In this document: one piece after another, positions 28,284 through 36,938 of the stretch
How positions within the stretch are numbered: the first letter of the stretch is position 1
Layout: every line of letters begins with the position of its first letter
Assembly (NCBI GenBank): GCA_934757155.1
Contig: CAKVLI010000009.1
Coordinates: 1 to 61,048, forward strand
Origin: an uncultured Candidatus Melainabacteria bacterium
GTDB taxonomy: Bacteria; Cyanobacteriota; Vampirovibrionia; Gastranaerophilales; Gastranaerophilaceae
Direction of reading: 5' to 3'
DNA length: 61,048 bases
Notes under the pieces: model-generated
Databases searched by the model: none
Told to the model about the DNA's origin: nothing
The model's input: the letters and a program-made list of their open reading frames with translations, nothing else
Program-made: the position numbers and the translations under genes

Positions 28284-28303
28284 AATTTTATTAACCTTTC
28301 TTA

Positions 28304-30400
28304 TTACCATGATATAATGACCGCACCTTGCCCTCCGGCAGTAGCGGGTTTTCTTTCATTGTCGCTCATTTTACAAGACGGGTCATAAGGGAATCTTATG
28401 TCCGTTGACGTACTTACTACAGTGCCTTTTGAGTTTTTCGTTCGTATAACAATTTTTCCGCCCATTTCAAGGCATTCGTCTTTATAATAAGTACCGTCAC
28501 CGCCTGAACCGTAATTGGTCAAGTTAGGACCTTTTGTGAAAATTCGGCTGATGACGCCAAACTGAGATTTTTCAGCCACTTGTGCTGCGATTTCGTAGAA
28601 ATCAGGCAGAACAATGAAACCTAAATCATCAAAGTCCCCGTAATTTACACCATGATACGGGTCGAAAATCGGAAAGCTTACGGTTGTACTGTTACATGCT
28701 GCCCTTGAGCCGTCTCTTGTTTTACATTCTTTTGTTGGTGTCGCGCTTATAGCAATTAGCGGTTGTTTCCAACCCTGACATACAAACTCTGTATTCATAG
28801 GTGTGCCAATTACAGTATCTTCGTCAATCGGATTACTTTGAGAAAGCGGAGGAATAGTAATTGTACATTCCTTGCTTAATGTCGTGAACGTACGGGTTAC
28901 AGGTTTTGCGCTGTCACCTTTGCCGCCTATATAATACGTTCTTGTAGGAACGGTTGAAATAAGTTCAATGTATTTGATATCTCTGCTTGCACTTGAATCA
29001 ATGCTGGCTCCTGTGCCGTCAAGCCCTGTATTGCCGGAAAGTTGTATTCCGTTTGAATCAATTAGTCCGTCTGCGTCAATACCGTCTGACAGAGATAAGT
29101 TAAAACGTCCGGTAGAATCGTTAACTTTCAGTACTGTTTTGCCTGCTCCTGTTGGTTTTTGGAAGTTAGTTATATAATAATCTTTTCCGACTCTAATAGC
29201 GGCGTACCCATTAGCATCCCCACCAGCCTCGGTGTTAGCACTACGCTTGTCATTAGAAATTTCAGCTATAACGGAGCTGCTGCTGCTGCCGCTTGTAACA
29301 GAACCTGATAAAAATTTGAATCCGGCTTTATCAGCTCTCTGTTCTGACCAACCTGAAACATATCGTTCCATTAACAATTTTACATATTCCGCTGCAGACA
29401 TGCCCTGAGCTTCCGGATTATTAAAATCGATCTTGTAGGTATAGCTTATGTATTTGCCGCTACCGCCACTGCCACCGTTGATATATTTTGGGTTGCTTAT
29501 TGTGATTGGTAATAACGTATCAAGACCGAGACTATCGAGTTTAGATTGAATAGAATTTTGTATATCTTTTATTATTGTATACTCTAGCACTTGGGTTTTG
29601 CACTTATGCTCATTATCGCATTTGACTTCCACAGCACTCTCTGTCTTATTAGGGTATGTTGCACTTAACCAACTCTCTAATTGAGCAACTTTTGGTTTAA
29701 TTACCTCCAGAGTGTTGATGTTATCTTCTCCCGGTTCATTCCACTCACGTGTCATTGTCTCCGGGTTCCAATCTTTTACATCATAGTAGTAGCAATGTTT
29801 TTTCCCTTCTTTGACAGTACATTTATCGGACCTTTTTGAAGTAGCATATTCCGGAATCGCGTGAGAATAGTTAATCGATCCTGAACTTCCACCACTTCCT
29901 GTATAGGCAACAATGGTATTAAGAACGTCTTGGAAACGTTCTTTTATGTCTTCATCTTTTAATTTGTAAACAGAATCTCCAGAAAACTCGCCATCACCGT
30001 ATCTGTTGAAATATGATCTGTGGTCAGGGTCTGCTTCATTGGCATAATCAACATAATTATAACCGCCGGCTCCGGCTCCTATCATATCAATCTTGTAGAT
30101 AGCTGCACGTTTTGGAGGCACAAAAGGCAGAGTGGTTTCATTGTCGGATTCGACCCTGTTCGTAAGCTTGCCTGTTGAATTGTAGTATTCACCAATTAGC
30201 TTTGAACCGATTATATTTCCGTCATCATCTTTTTGCACATCTCTGTAACACAGAAATTTGCCGTGATAAGCTCTGAGCGGAACGTTCTTTATCCTTTTGG
30301 TGATTATAGGAGTTGATGCAGCAATCAATATCGTTACGAAGAGAAAGAATATCATCAATTCTACCAATGAAAAGCCTTTTTTAAAATTTTTAAATTTCAT
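28304..30400 (-). CDS. Large prepilin-type protein with Gly-rich domain and C-terminal Trp
   Basis: A 698-residue protein with prepilin signal KKGFSLVELMIFFL. After the helix comes HGKFLCY, then a domain beginning YKIDMIGAGAGGYN and ending at the very C-terminus in GGQGAVIISW. The same landmarks occur in the gene at 30941-32521 and in part at 30414-30947. The start and end of the domain resemble glycine-rich tail-fibre-type domains. Much longer than ordinary pilins (about 150 residues), so possibly a tip adhesin-like minor pilin; this is inference. Confidence 0.85.
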   Translation of the reverse strand: MKFKNFKKGFSLVELMIFFLFVTILIAASTPIITKRIKNVPLRAYHGKFLCYRDVQKDDDGNIIGSKLIGEYYNSTGKLTNRVESDNETTLPFVPPKRAAIYKIDMIGAGAGGYNYVDYANEADPDHRSYFNRYGDGEFSGDSVYKLKDEDIKERFQDVLNTIVAYTGSGGSSGSINYSHAIPEYATSKRSDKCTVKEGKKHCYYYDVKDWNPETMTREWNEPGEDNINTLEVIKPKVAQLESWLSATYPNKTESAVEVKCDNEHKCKTQVLEYTIIKDIQNSIQSKLDSLGLDTLLPITISNPKYINGGSGGSGKYISYTYKIDFNNPEAQGMSAAEYVKLLMERYVSGWSEQRADKAGFKFLSGSVTSGSSSSSVIAEISNDKRSANTEAGGDANGYAAIRVGKDYYITNFQKPTGAGKTVLKVNDSTGRFNLSLSDGIDADGLIDSNGIQLSGNTGLDGTGASIDSSASRDIKYIELISTVPTRTYYIGGKGDSAKPVTRTFTTLSKECTITIPPLSQSNPIDEDTVIGTPMNTEFVCQGWKQPLIAISATPTKECKTRDGSRAACNSTTVSFPIFDPYHGVNYGDFDDLGFIVLPDFYEIAAQVAEKSQFGVISRIFTKGPNLTNYGSGGDGTYYKDECLEMGGKIVIRTKNSKGTVVSTSTDIRFPYDPSCKMSDNERKPATAGGQGAVIISW

Positions 30401-30413
30401 CTTGACCTCTTTA

Positions 30414-30947
30414 TTACCAGCTAAACATTACGCCTGTTCTATAGTTTCCCTTATTATAAATTTGTGACGAAGGGTGAACTATTTCTAAATATGTTTCAGC
30501 AACAGCTTTTTCATTTAAAAAAGTGGCGCCGGTTGTATTTGTTGCAGCCGGAATAGCTAAACTATCCGAACCTTTTGTTATAGTGACAAAGTTAGTTGTA
30601 GATGCACTGTCATTAATTCTGATATCAATTACGTTATTCACATTTGGTTCAAATGCAGAATAATATGCACGTCCGAAGGTGTTAAGGTTGAAAAATGCAA
30701 TACCTTTAGGCGGTTCAAAAGTACAGGCTCCGCCTGATGCTGCAACCGGTTCTGACACAATACCTTCGGTTGCACGCGCCTGCATGAGAGTTCCTCCGTT
30801 GAGATAACATTCAAAGTAGCCATGCTGATTCTTTAGAACTTGCGGTTTCTGTCTTTGAGTCATAACTTTACCTGCAACGGCAAAGAATATTGATATTACA
30901 GCCATTACGACCAATGCTTCCGCTAATGAAAAACCTTTTTTTACCAT
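30414..30947 (-). CDS. Short prepilin-type protein of the HGxFxCY group
   Basis: A 177-residue protein with prepilin signal VKKGFSLAEALVVM. It shares HGYFECY and CTFEPPKG with its two large neighbours and ends in GVMFSW, but lacks most of the Gly-rich middle. It looks like a minimal version of the same domain. Its start overlaps the end of the upstream gene by 7 bases. Confidence 0.85.
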   Translation of the reverse strand: MVKKGFSLAEALVVMAVISIFFAVAGKVMTQRQKPQVLKNQHGYFECYLNGGTLMQARATEGIVSEPVAASGGACTFEPPKGIAFFNLNTFGRAYYSAFEPNVNNVIDIRINDSASTTNFVTITKGSDSLAIPAATNTTGATFLNEKAVAETYLEIVHPSSQIYNKGNYRTGVMFSW

Positions 30948-32521
30948 TCTATTATTATCGCTCCTTTACCGCCTCTTGTTGCACTACAGTATTTTGAATT
31001 TCCATCGCCGATTGGTTCTGTACCGTTCAGACAAGTTGTATCATTGGCATTAAGGTCAATAGAAATATTTCGTCCTGTCCAACGACCAATGTATCTTTTT
31101 AAGTTTGTTTTGACGGATGTAATCACCGGATAAGCACCACTACCTGCGACTCCGGGGAGTTCGTTCAGTTTTTCTATGTAACTCTTTTTTGAATGAACAG
31201 CGGATGCAATAGAATTTTGTGCATCTGTGTGTACTTCATCTCTAATATCTATTGGAATCGGCAAATCATTCTCAGTTTCAATTGTAACTTTTTTAGATGT
31301 ATTTGCACCATTTGCTCCCGGAACGGTTTTAGAGAGATATTTCTTTTGATTTTGCGCGTTTAACATATATACTTCTGTCTCTTCATCCGTACTTGCAGCA
31401 GGTCGCATCTTCAGTTGGGTCGCAGGTAATTTTTCGTATGTACGCGTAATTACTGTTCCGGGTTCACCATGTGTACCATAGTTAATTCTGAGCTGCAATT
31501 GATCATAGGCAACCTTGATATAAGCAGGAGTTGCAGAAATACTCGCTTTATAACCTTTTTCACCAGCGATTGGAAGGTATCTTGGATGCTCTGTCGTTTT
31601 TTCAGCACCTTTTTTTTCAATACGCTCACTGGTTACAAAAATACAAAGTGGACAAAATTCAAAACCACTGTGAGACGGTTCTGGAGCAGAACAGCTTTCC
31701 CCATCAACGCAAGCTTCATAGTCTCTTGTTTGTATTATATCTGCATTTTCACCATCCGGTCCGTCATAAACAACGGCACTGCCGTTACCGATATTCAATA
31801 CTGTAGCTTTTAATCCGTTGACTTTTACATCGTAGTTATATGCTACCTGGGCGTCGTGATTTAGTTGTACATTTCTAATTGTGTAATTATAGCCGAATGA
31901 AGACCCGCCCGGGCAAGGTGTGTAATCATAGCAAATAGGATCACAATTTGCAGCACCTGTTGTTAAACAGTCTATACAGATTGGGTAGTCTTTGATAGTC
32001 AGTGCTTTCAGTAATCTGGATGACTTGCCACCGTCACCGACTGCACCTTGAATTTTGTAAGTTATTGGATTACTTGGGGCTGCTGTATCCCAAAACTCAT
32101 GTACCCATTGGAAACCCTTAGGTAAATCTTTTAAATTTTGCTGGAAATCAGGACCTGTTGATATATTTCTGGGAACTACATCAGGGCTTGGTACAACACT
32201 GAAACTTGGGACTTGGTCTAAATATCCGCCGTCTCCACCTGCACCTACTGTTGTTATGGCAAAGTAGTTAGCTTCCGGAGTTGAAAATGTACAGACATTA
32301 TTGACGTGTTCGACTTTATCATTACCTTTTTCATCAATGAGATGTTGTGTCAATTGCCCAGCATTATCATAGTAACATTCAAAAAGTCCGTGGCCTAAAA
32401 GTGCATAATTAGGCTTTCTCATCTTCTGTTGTCCAAGCATAGGAACGCTCAGCGCAACTACGAAACCCAAAATAGCCATTGTCATAAGGATTTCTGCTAT
32501 AGTAAATCCTCTCTTTTTCAT
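30941..32521 (-). CDS. Large prepilin-type protein with Gly-rich domain and C-terminal Trp
   Basis: A 526-residue protein, first gene of the prepilin operon. The leader is MKKRGFTIAEILM. The globular part has HGLFECYYDN, CTFSTPEANYFAITTVGAGG and a C-terminus TRGGKGAIIIEW, matching the landmarks of the two following genes. It also contains several Cys-rich short motifs (CIDCLTTGAANCDPICYD), suggesting disulfides after export. Confidence 0.85.
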   Translation of the reverse strand: MKKRGFTIAEILMTMAILGFVVALSVPMLGQQKMRKPNYALLGHGLFECYYDNAGQLTQHLIDEKGNDKVEHVNNVCTFSTPEANYFAITTVGAGGDGGYLDQVPSFSVVPSPDVVPRNISTGPDFQQNLKDLPKGFQWVHEFWDTAAPSNPITYKIQGAVGDGGKSSRLLKALTIKDYPICIDCLTTGAANCDPICYDYTPCPGGSSFGYNYTIRNVQLNHDAQVAYNYDVKVNGLKATVLNIGNGSAVVYDGPDGENADIIQTRDYEACVDGESCSAPEPSHSGFEFCPLCIFVTSERIEKKGAEKTTEHPRYLPIAGEKGYKASISATPAYIKVAYDQLQLRINYGTHGEPGTVITRTYEKLPATQLKMRPAASTDEETEVYMLNAQNQKKYLSKTVPGANGANTSKKVTIETENDLPIPIDIRDEVHTDAQNSIASAVHSKKSYIEKLNELPGVAGSGAYPVITSVKTNLKRYIGRWTGRNISIDLNANDTTCLNGTEPIGDGNSKYCSATRGGKGAIIIEW

Positions 32522-32597
32522 TGTTTACCTCGTCAATAAGTCTTATTTATAACGTCCAGATAACTGCAGAAAATATGTGCCACCTGTATATATAGTC

Positions 32598-32626
32598 ATT
32601 ATAACGTATGTATAGCGTGTTGTAAA
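32598..32626 (-). promoter_or_regulatory. Predicted promoter of the prepilin operon
   Basis: TTTACA (32626-32621) and TATAAT (32603-32598) with a 17-base spacer on the minus strand. The predicted leader is about 70 bases. Farther upstream lies a 10-bp inverted repeat, AATTTACAAT (32664-32673) and ATTGTAAATT (32706-32715), a possible regulator site. Confidence 0.65.
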
Positions 32627-32748
32627 TTGTCTTAACATTTCTTAAACCCAAATGTTTACAAAAAATTTACAATAATTCATCTGCTGTAATCTCTCCACCA
32701 CCAGAATTGTAAATTCACCGGTTTCACTAACAAATTTTACCCTGTTCC

Positions 32749-33981
32749 CTATGAATAACGTTTGTGGGTAACTGTTAACGTGTGTGACAGAGGAATTCCA
32801 CCTTGTACAGCAGGTTTGTTTACAACCTGTCCGTTGATATACATTACGGTTGAACCTCCGCCATCAAGGTTCATCGCGTTTACACATCCGAACTCTTTCA
32901 TCAAAGAAGCTAATTCCATTAGAGTCAAACCGATTGAGGAGCCTTCTCTACCGTCTGCAGTCAGCATTACCAAATGATTATCTCTGGTGTAACCAATTGC
33001 TGTTCGAGGATTGCGTCCACCTATTGCGCCTAATTTTTGCGCTGTCATATCAACATAAATATCACCGTTTTTAATCAAATACGGCCCACCACTAATAATG
33101 TGGTTTACATTATTCCAATCGGGGTTCATCTTGATATTTAACTTAAATCTCTTTGCTTTAATAATGGTATCTAAAGCTTTTTCAGGTCCAACGATTACAA
33201 AACCGTCTTTTGGGATAAGAGCGCTTCCATAAGAAGAGGCAATTAGTTTTCCGTTACTAACGGTTATCTGCTTACCATACTTAGGACAAGGCGGAGAATA
33301 TTCGCCCCAATCCGGCGTATATACGATTGTATGAGTTGACAACATTCTAGGCTGATTGATATTATCAATTTTTAACCCTCCTATATTGGTATCTACTGTT
33401 GATTTTAATTGGACTCTTGCCATTCCGTAACCGTCGTCAAAGATTCCGAGTGCAACTCTGTCATAAATCGGACCTGTGTACATTTTCTTGTTTATCATCA
33501 ATGTACCGAGCGGAACTCCGGTTTGAGGTTTGAAGTAACCTCCGTTTATTGCTGCGATTGCATTTTCTCTTTTTGCGATACTTGAAATCTTTGACCTTGC
33601 GGCTAAAGTATTAGATGCTGTTGCTGGTTCTATGGATAAATCGCTGTTAACGTTGGTTGAAACTTCAACTATATTGATTCTTACCGGACGGTTGTTATAA
33701 TAACGTATCATTCTGACATATTTAACACCTTTTTCTACATCTGTGATTCTTGAACCTGAATATTTGGCTGATATATTTTGATTGAATATTTTTTCGCGAT
33801 TAGCTTGTTCTTCTTTTATATAATTCAATGTTGGAGACAAACCTGTATAATTTCCAACATCAATATCTTTGGCGGAGATTAGCAAGTTTTGACTTATCAA
33901 AAGACATAAAGCAATACCAATCCCTGCCGCGCTGGTTGCGGTCTTTTCAATTCTGGGGCGTGTCAGTAGTAGCGTATCCAT
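32749..33981 (-). CDS. Exported phosphodiester glycosidase (NAGPA domain)
   Basis: A 410-residue protein with one N-terminal hydrophobic segment (about residues 18-36) acting as signal or anchor, then a phosphodiester glycosidase (NAGPA, PF09992) domain. Visible family motifs are AAINGGYF, RNPRTAIGY, TADGREGSSIGLT and the C-terminal NLDGGGSTVMY. In bacteria such proteins are thought to act on cell-wall or surface glycans; the exact substrate is unknown. Monocistronic with its own promoter and a long leader. Confidence 0.9.
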   Translation of the reverse strand: MDTLLLTRPRIEKTATSAAGIGIALCLLISQNLLISAKDIDVGNYTGLSPTLNYIKEEQANREKIFNQNISAKYSGSRITDVEKGVKYVRMIRYYNNRPVRINIVEVSTNVNSDLSIEPATASNTLAARSKISSIAKRENAIAAINGGYFKPQTGVPLGTLMINKKMYTGPIYDRVALGIFDDGYGMARVQLKSTVDTNIGGLKIDNINQPRMLSTHTIVYTPDWGEYSPPCPKYGKQITVSNGKLIASSYGSALIPKDGFVIVGPEKALDTIIKAKRFKLNIKMNPDWNNVNHIISGGPYLIKNGDIYVDMTAQKLGAIGGRNPRTAIGYTRDNHLVMLTADGREGSSIGLTLMELASLMKEFGCVNAMNLDGGGSTVMYINGQVVNKPAVQGGIPLSHTLTVTHKRYS

Positions 33982-34182
33982 TGGTTTTCACCTGTGTTAA
34001 TCAGTAACCGGATACCTTTTTTATTTAAGAGTGGTGTGGGGTTATTAACACTCTGGTGTGTGCACAGACTTTGGCTTCGTAGAATCTCTCAATTAACTTG
34101 CAGTTCCTCTGTACAAAATCTTAAATTTTAAATGTGCATTACGTCCTACTAATATTATACCATACACTTAATATTTCCACAA
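33982..34182 (-). promoter_or_regulatory. Promoter and long 5' leader of the NAGPA gene
   Basis: TTGTGG (34182-34177), 17 bases, then TATAAT (34159-34154) preceded by TGG (extended -10). Transcription would start near 34147, giving a leader of about 165 bases. The leader has a GAGTG/CACTC stem near 34031-34055 but no ribosome site immediately before the ATG. No known riboswitch class is recognised. Confidence 0.55.
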
Positions 34183-34245
34183 CCCTTCTAATATAATACT
34201 TTAGAACTATTTTTATAATGTAAATATTACACTTATTGTTTGTGA

Positions 34246-34251
34246 TACAAT
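34246..34251 (+). promoter_or_regulatory. Extended -10 box of the decarboxylase gene, leaderless arrangement
   Basis: TGA-TACAAT (box at 34246-34251) is followed by 6 bases and the ATG at 34258. There is no good -35 at normal spacing and no ribosome site, so an extended -10 promoter and a leaderless mRNA are likely. Confidence 0.5.
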
Positions 34252-34257
34252 ACTTTT

Positions 34258-35277
34258 ATGAGTTTAATTTCAATTTTAAAAAAGAAAAACACAAAAACTT
34301 TGTTTACAACTCCAAGCCATAGCGGAAAGTTCTTCATTTTTCACAAATTTTATCAATGGTACAAGGCTGATGTTTCGGAAATTGATGCTTTAGAACCTGA
34401 GAAAGCTTTAGAACAAGCAGAAGAAATGGCAACAAAAATTTATGGAGCTAAGTATACAAAATTTTTAACAAACGGCTCTACAAGCGGAGTTATAGCAAGC
34501 GTTCTCTCTAGCGGTTGCAAACGAATTTTGGCATGGGAAAATTCACATCCTTGTCACAAGAATGCCTGCAAACTGGCAGGAGCTGAGATTATAGAATATT
34601 CATTGCCTAAAGAGAGTGAACTAGGTGTTTATAAAGCAATTGACGTATCTGAAGTCGAAAGGTTAATTAAAGAGAATTCACCGGATGGAATTATAATTAC
34701 CTCGCCGACTTATGAAGGGTTTGTGGCTGATGTAAGAGCTATCACAAAAATTTGCAAAGAATGTAATGTTAAATTAATCGTTGATGAAGCACACGGAGCA
34801 TTGTATCCGTTTTCAGAAGAGTTGCCGGAATCTGCAGTTAAGTACGCAGATTACACAATTCAATCACTACATAAAACCGCAGGCGGAATAAATCCTACAG
34901 CGTTAATTCATTCCAACGACAACGACCCGACCGAAGCTTTGAGAATGATAAATACAACTTCGCCTTCTTATCCTATGTTAGCGACAATTGAAGCAAATAT
35001 AAGCTTCTTAGCATCTTCAAAAGGGAAGAAGAAAGTTCAAGAACTTATCGAAAATATTAAGTCGTTAAACTTACCTAAGCTAAACGATGACATCACCAAA
35101 ATACTTCTTAAAAAAGAGGATTTAACCGGCTATCAGCTATCTGAAAAGCTTTTCAATGAGTTTGGTATTGAAGACGAACGTACAAGCGAAAAAAGTACAA
35201 TGTTACTTTGCGGTTTGGGGACTTCAAAATCAAAACTCGAAAAATTAAAAAGAGCTTGGCTGAAAATTAACAAATAG
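34258..35277 (+). CDS. Short Orn/Lys/Arg decarboxylase-type PLP enzyme
   Basis: A 339-residue cytoplasmic fold-type I PLP enzyme of the Orn/Lys/Arg decarboxylase group. The PLP lysine is K206 in SLHKTAGG, with DEAHGAL at 176-182 and NGSTSG at 72-77. Enzymes of this group are usually 450 residues or more and have a separate C-terminal domain; this one is compact. With speD nearby, a role in polyamine synthesis (arginine or lysine decarboxylation) is likely but the substrate cannot be assigned. It overlaps the convergent rnhA by 11 bases. Confidence 0.87.
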   Translation: MSLISILKKKNTKTLFTTPSHSGKFFIFHKFYQWYKADVSEIDALEPEKALEQAEEMATKIYGAKYTKFLTNGSTSGVIASVLSSGCKRILAWENSHPCHKNACKLAGAEIIEYSLPKESELGVYKAIDVSEVERLIKENSPDGIIITSPTYEGFVADVRAITKICKECNVKLIVDEAHGALYPFSEELPESAVKYADYTIQSLHKTAGGINPTALIHSNDNDPTEALRMINTTSPSYPMLATIEANISFLASSKGKKKVQELIENIKSLNLPKLNDDITKILLKKEDLTGYQLSEKLFNEFGIEDERTSEKSTMLLCGLGTSKSKLEKLKRAWLKINK

Positions 35278-35746
35278 AGTCTTTGAGGTCATCTTTTTTA
35301 GACGCTGCAACTGCAAGAGAATCGCACCTCTCGTTATAATCATGTCCTGCATGACCTTTTACCCAAATAAATTCAACGTCATGGTTTTCTTTTGCAGACA
35401 AAAGTCTTTTCCAAAGTTCAACATTCTTAACAGGAGATTTTCCTGCTGTTTTCCAACCTTTTTTTATCCAACCGTCAATCCAATTGTTATTAAAAGCATC
35501 AACTACATATTTACTATCTGAATAAACTGTAACTTCACAAGGCTTTTTAAGAGCCTCTAAGCCTGCAATTACAGCCATCAATTCCATTTGATTGTTTGTA
35601 ACCTGCTTGTACCCTTCTGACAACTCTTTTTCGTGTTTTATTCCGTTATCATCAACATGCACTAAAATGGTGCCATAGCCACCGGGTCCCGGATTTCCGC
35701 TACAAGCACCATCTGTATAAATACTAACCTTAGTTTTTTCAACCAT
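35267..35746 (-). CDS. rnhA: Ribonuclease HI
   Basis: A 159-residue enzyme that cleaves the RNA strand of RNA/DNA hybrids. The carboxylate active site is visible in IYTDGACSGNPGPGG, the Glu in QMELMAVIAGLEAL, the Asp in VYSDSKYVVDAF and the C-terminal His/Asp in GHDYNERCDSLA. Standard length. It is read with the small helical gene upstream. Confidence 0.96.
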   Translation of the reverse strand: MVEKTKVSIYTDGACSGNPGPGGYGTILVHVDDNGIKHEKELSEGYKQVTNNQMELMAVIAGLEALKKPCEVTVYSDSKYVVDAFNNNWIDGWIKKGWKTAGKSPVKNVELWKRLLSAKENHDVEFIWVKGHAGHDYNERCDSLAVAASKKDDLKDSIC

Positions 35747-35762
35747 TACTTACTCAACAAAA

Positions 35763-36044
35763 CTAAGCTGCAATACCTTTGATTTCAGAGATTAAATATT
35801 TAGCAACCCATTCAAAATCTTTGTTGTCATAAGCTGCTTTTTTAAGATATTCAACAGAAGGTTCGCCGATTCTGATAAGAGTCATAGCAACAACCCCTCT
35901 TTTAATACCTCTTACAACTTGCAATTTATTAACCAATTCCGGAACTACTGCAGAACCTTGATCTACAAGAATGTTTTCCAATTTATTTTTAGTAACATTA
36001 TCTGCTGTTTCTAATTTACCTAGAATTTCGTCTACCAATTGCAT
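35763..36044 (-). CDS. Small HEAT-like helical protein, unknown
   Basis: A 93-residue all-helical protein with a HEAT-repeat-like pattern (GSAVVPELVNKLQ ... AMTLIRIGEPSVEYLKKAA). A GAAGGAGA ribosome site precedes the ATG. Function unknown; it lies 16 bases before rnhA and is probably co-transcribed. Confidence 0.75.
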   Translation of the reverse strand: MQLVDEILGKLETADNVTKNKLENILVDQGSAVVPELVNKLQVVRGIKRGVVAMTLIRIGEPSVEYLKKAAYDNKDFEWVAKYLISEIKGIAA

Positions 36045-36393
36045 TTCAATGTCTCCTTCAAATTATATTTCTTTCAGTATTCACATTATATGCTAAAATT
36101 TTGCAAAAACCGGATTTCCTTACATAATCTTTATATGGATGTAAAGATGCAGTAATGACGTAATCTTGAACGCATTTTATAAATAGTTAGAGCTCAGAAA
36201 AAAATTACATTTTTTTCTGAACGAGTTTGTTAGACAACGAAATTATTTTATTTATCCCTTCGACTTCTTCTTCAACCTTTATTTGTAAAATTATATTAAG
36301 CTCATGGATAAAAAGTGTAAAAAATACAAATTTTTTATTTTTATAGTAATATATAAGCGTACAAAATATTTAATCATAAAGGAGGCACATGAA
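36045..36393. other. Divergent intergenic region before speD
   Basis: It holds a TATAAT on the minus strand (36090-36085) for the HEAT-like/rnhA genes. A perfect A/T-rich hairpin has 11-bp arms at 36194-36204 and 36210-36220 and a 5-base loop. The frame of speD stays open back to an ATG at 36304, but that stretch is Lys/Ile/Phe-rich and not conserved-looking, so I treat it as leader. Confidence 0.5.
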
Positions 36394-36852
36394 TTGGCAG
36401 TAATTTCATCTTCAATTGACGCGCTGGAAGAACAGCACTTGGACAAAGTTAATCTGGGACAACATGTCTTAGCAGAGTTTTTTGAATGTGATCCAAATAT
36501 CCTGAATAATAGTGATAAGGTGGAAAAATATATGATAGACGCAGCTCTAGAATGCGGAGCAACAATCGTTCAAAAATGTTTTCATATGTTCAATCCGTAC
36601 GGAGTTAGTGGTGTTGTTATAATTTCAGAGAGTCACCTGGCAATTCATACTTGGCCTGAATTAGGTTATGCAGCTGTTGATTTATTCACTTGCGGAACAA
36701 AATGTGACCCGAAAGTTGCATACGAATTCTTAAAGAAAATGTTCAATTCTAAAAAAGCTTCGTTTACTGAGCTTAAAAGAGGAATTATCGACAGAGAAAC
36801 ACTAAAGCTTTCCGAACAACCGTTCGAAGTAGCTGAACAATTCGAAAACTAG
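36394..36852 (+). CDS. speD: S-adenosylmethionine decarboxylase proenzyme
   Basis: A 152-residue bacterial-type AdoMet decarboxylase that makes the aminopropyl donor for polyamines. The self-cleavage site is visible in SESHLAIHTWPE, with cleavage expected between E79 and S80 to form the pyruvoyl group; the conserved Cys is in DLFTCGTKCDP. I choose a TTG start at 36394, because AGGAGG lies 8 bases upstream and the protein then begins just before the conserved region; the ATG at 36304 would add 30 unlike residues. Confidence 0.92.
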   Translation: MAVISSSIDALEEQHLDKVNLGQHVLAEFFECDPNILNNSDKVEKYMIDAALECGATIVQKCFHMFNPYGVSGVVIISESHLAIHTWPELGYAAVDLFTCGTKCDPKVAYEFLKKMFNSKKASFTELKRGIIDRETLKLSEQPFEVAEQFEN

Positions 36853-36856
36853 TTTA

Positions 36857-36886
36857 GAAGGTGCTTTAATTAGCACCTTCTTTTTT
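36857..36886 (+). terminator. Rho-independent terminator of speD
   Basis: A perfect 9-bp stem GAAGGTGCT/AGCACCTTC with a 6-base loop is followed by six T. Confidence 0.93.
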
Positions 36887-36938
36887 ACAATTAGAAACAT
36901 TTAAGCAATTTTTTGCGGGATATGGTTTTTATATAGAT

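Noticed and set aside
36304..36393. N-terminal extension of speD from an ATG at 36304
   Set aside because: The added 30 residues are hydrophobic/basic and unlike the family; AGGAGG placed 8 bases before the TTG at 36394 decides the start.
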